A stretch of DNA of 7,468 nt from the NCBI GenBank assembly GCA_007695205.1, contig REEF01000515.1:1-7468 (forward strand), read 5' to 3'. Shown one piece after another: positions 6,054 to 7,468 of the stretch. Origin of the DNA: Planctomycetaceae bacterium (GTDB taxonomy: Bacteria > Planctomycetota > Planctomycetia > Pirellulales > Pirellulaceae). Both the position numbers and the translations under genes were made by a program. Each line of letters begins with the position of its first letter. Position 1 is the first letter of the stretch. The notes beneath the pieces were generated by a model that saw only the letters and a program-made list of their open reading frames with translations, was not told the origin of the DNA and did no database searches.

Positions 6054-7442
6054 TCATTCGACCGGGTCCGCCGCCTTTTCCAGCCAGGCCAGGTTGAAGC
6101 GATAATGTAATCGACTCGATATCAAGTGAATCATGTCGTCCGGCGACTGTGTGGCCGCCAGGTATCCGGCGGGCTCGGCGCGAGTGGGGGTGGCGGTGAA
6201 CCGTCGGTGATGAGCGCCGCCGTCCCAGTCGCCTTCGCCGGGTGTGATCAACTTGCGCACCGGCCAAGTCTGTCCCTCATCGTAGGAAAGAGATGCAAAC
6301 AACCCATGCCCGATAAACGCATTACCCTTCGAGTCCATGAAATTCATGTCACCGGATTCGGGTTCTTCCCGACGCGACGTGAAGGAGAACAACACAATCG
6401 GCCCCTCGTTCAAACGCATCAGCACCAAGCGTTGCCCACCACGAATCACGGGAAACTCAGTGGGGGAATAGGTCCAAGTTTGCCCATGATCGTTGGAAAT
6501 GCTTTTCGGCATTTTGCCGTCGATATTGTTTCCGCGGCCGAAGGCCATCCAGCGGCCGTCTTTCAGTTCCACCAAGCCGGCGTGAACGCCGAGGATATCG
6601 CCACCAGGATCAGCGAACGTTTTGCCGCTATCCTGGCTGACATGGACGGCCGTCCCGCCGCTTTGACCTGCGTAGAGGTCGCACAGCATGACCAGTGTCC
6701 CTCCCCGCATCTGGCGGACGCCGCCAATGACCTGATGACGGTGTTGGTACCTATCGCCCGAGGAGATCGTGCGGGGCGGAGTCCATGAGACACCGTTGTC
6801 GCGGCTGGTTCGCAAGAGAAGGGCCAGACTCCGCCAGCCCTTGACATCACGCGGCCCCATGCCATTGAAGTGATAAAGCGTACCGGCCCCATCGTGAAAC
6901 AGCGCCGAACCGTGCATGTTCCGTTCCGGGGCTTTAAAGAACTCGCTGGATGGGTCCCATTCCCCGGCCCCGGCACGAAAACGAGATGCCAAGACCGTCA
7001 ATTCCAGCCCAGACTCGCCTCGAGTCGAATACCAAATGGCCATCAAGTCCCCGTTGGGTAGCCACGTGATATCGGGTTGATGATTGTGCCCGTAGAAGGG
7101 TTCGCCAGACCCTTCCGGCGGAGGCAGCACAAACGGGATGATGGGCAGGAAAACCGGGTTCCTGCCAGCCGATTGCGTCCTCCAGTCAAAGGGGCTCTGA
7201 CGCACTTCCCGCGCCCACAGCGGGGTTTGCGTCGTGGCAACCGGCATCATGCGAGCCACTCGTCCGTCGGCGTCCTCCACCTCGAAATGACGATAGGTCA
7301 TGGTTTCACCTCCATTCTGCTCCGCGCTTGCGGCGAGGGACATCAGCACCGTTAACGCGGCGATACTGAAGGTTTTGGCGATCTTCTGGTTCCTGACAGC
7401 AAATCTTGGCACACTCATTTTCGTGCATGGCATGTTCTGCAT
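6054..7442 (-). CDS. Sialidase-like Asp-box beta-propeller protein A, secreted
   Basis: The 462-residue product has a long basic start and a Sec signal (hydrophobic residues 25-38; likely cleavage after AASA, residue 40). The mature part is a BNR/sialidase-type propeller with four Asp boxes: SRDNGVSW (213-220), SQDSGKTF (269-276), SNDHGQTW (316-323) and SYDEGQTW (386-393). Other typical marks are HNHQPDITWLPNGDLMAIWY (119-138), RGESGLELTVLASRF (141-155) and a C-terminal DMIHLISSRLHYRFNLAWL (436-454), a closing motif common in this sialidase-like group. Sugar cleavage outside the cytoplasm is the likely role, but sialic acid as substrate is not established. The start at 7442 has AGGAG eight bases upstream; in-frame Mets at 7433 and 7418 are less well placed. 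It is the first gene of the cluster seen here; its promoter would be beyond the right edge. It has little alignable sequence in common with the 4199 propeller apart from the Asp boxes. Confidence 0.93.
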   Translation of the reverse strand: MQNMPCTKMSVPRFAVRNQKIAKTFSIAALTVLMSLAASAEQNGGETMTYRHFEVEDADGRVARMMPVATTQTPLWAREVRQSPFDWRTQSAGRNPVFLPIIPFVLPPPEGSGEPFYGHNHQPDITWLPNGDLMAIWYSTRGESGLELTVLASRFRAGAGEWDPSSEFFKAPERNMHGSALFHDGAGTLYHFNGMGPRDVKGWRSLALLLRTSRDNGVSWTPPRTISSGDRYQHRHQVIGGVRQMRGGTLVMLCDLYAGQSGGTAVHVSQDSGKTFADPGGDILGVHAGLVELKDGRWMAFGRGNNIDGKMPKSISNDHGQTWTYSPTEFPVIRGGQRLVLMRLNEGPIVLFSFTSRREEPESGDMNFMDSKGNAFIGHGLFASLSYDEGQTWPVRKLITPGEGDWDGGAHHRRFTATPTRAEPAGYLAATQSPDDMIHLISSRLHYRFNLAWLEKAADPVE

Positions 7443-7459
7443 GTCTTGGTCTCCTGTGT
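7412..7459 (-). repeat. Initiation-region repeat L1, copy before gene A
   Basis: This 48-base segment holds the AGGAG site (7455-7451), the ATG at 7442 and the first codons (MQNMPCTKMS). It matches 41 of 48 positions with 2511-2558, which stands before an unrelated coding sequence. Confidence 0.85.
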
Positions 7460-7468
7460 AGTTGTTTG

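Noticed and set aside
6126..6788. Plus-strand open frame of 220 codons
   Set aside because: It is antisense to propeller gene A and has no recognisable motif or convincing ribosome-binding site.

Overview
The window is a gene-dense stretch of bacterial DNA in which every gene I can support lies on the minus strand, so it reads from right to left as one likely operon. It suggests a glycan-degrading bacterium. Formylglycine-type sulfatases, Asp-box (BNR) beta-propellers and right-handed beta-helix proteins grouped together are typical of the PVC group (Planctomycetota, Verrucomicrobiota, Kiritimatiellota, Lentisphaerota) and similar specialists on sulfated polysaccharides. The phylum is inference; there is no marker gene.

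In transcription order: (A) 7442-6054, a secreted sialidase-like propeller; a small 83-codon ORF at 6012-5761 that overlaps the next start by four bases; (S2) 5764-4247, a type I sulfatase with a clear twin-arginine signal; (D) 4199-2589, a second and unrelated sialidase-like propeller with an extra C-terminal domain; (S1) 2541-940, a paralogue of S2; (F) 924-546, a short broken gene that looks like the start of a large glycosidase-like protein joined by a frameshift to a coding-like tail; and (G) 472 to beyond base 1, the N-terminal third or less of a right-handed beta-helix protein. Gaps between genes are 15 to about 75 bases. No RNA gene, CRISPR array, insertion sequence or convincing terminator was seen. 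The promoter must lie beyond the right edge.

The products all appear to be exported and would plausibly act together outside the cytoplasm: sulfatases remove sulfate esters, and the propeller and beta-helix proteins cut or bind the exposed sugars. The substrate cannot be read from the sequence. The maturase that converts the sulfatase cysteine to formylglycine is not in the window.

The most unusual feature is at the gene boundaries. Three translation-initiation segments recur, and two of them stand in front of unrelated coding sequences: a 48-base segment before A and before S1, and a 29-base segment before D and before F. A third, 26 bases long, precedes both sulfatases. S1 carries two of these segments in series and in frame, giving it a possible 29-residue N-terminal extension ahead of a signal whose twin-arginine motif has been altered. 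S2 keeps the twin-arginine signal but has Gln where sulfatases normally have the GKWH histidine. The cluster looks like the product of tandem duplication, deletion and boundary recombination that has left mosaic paralogues and at least one gene remnant.
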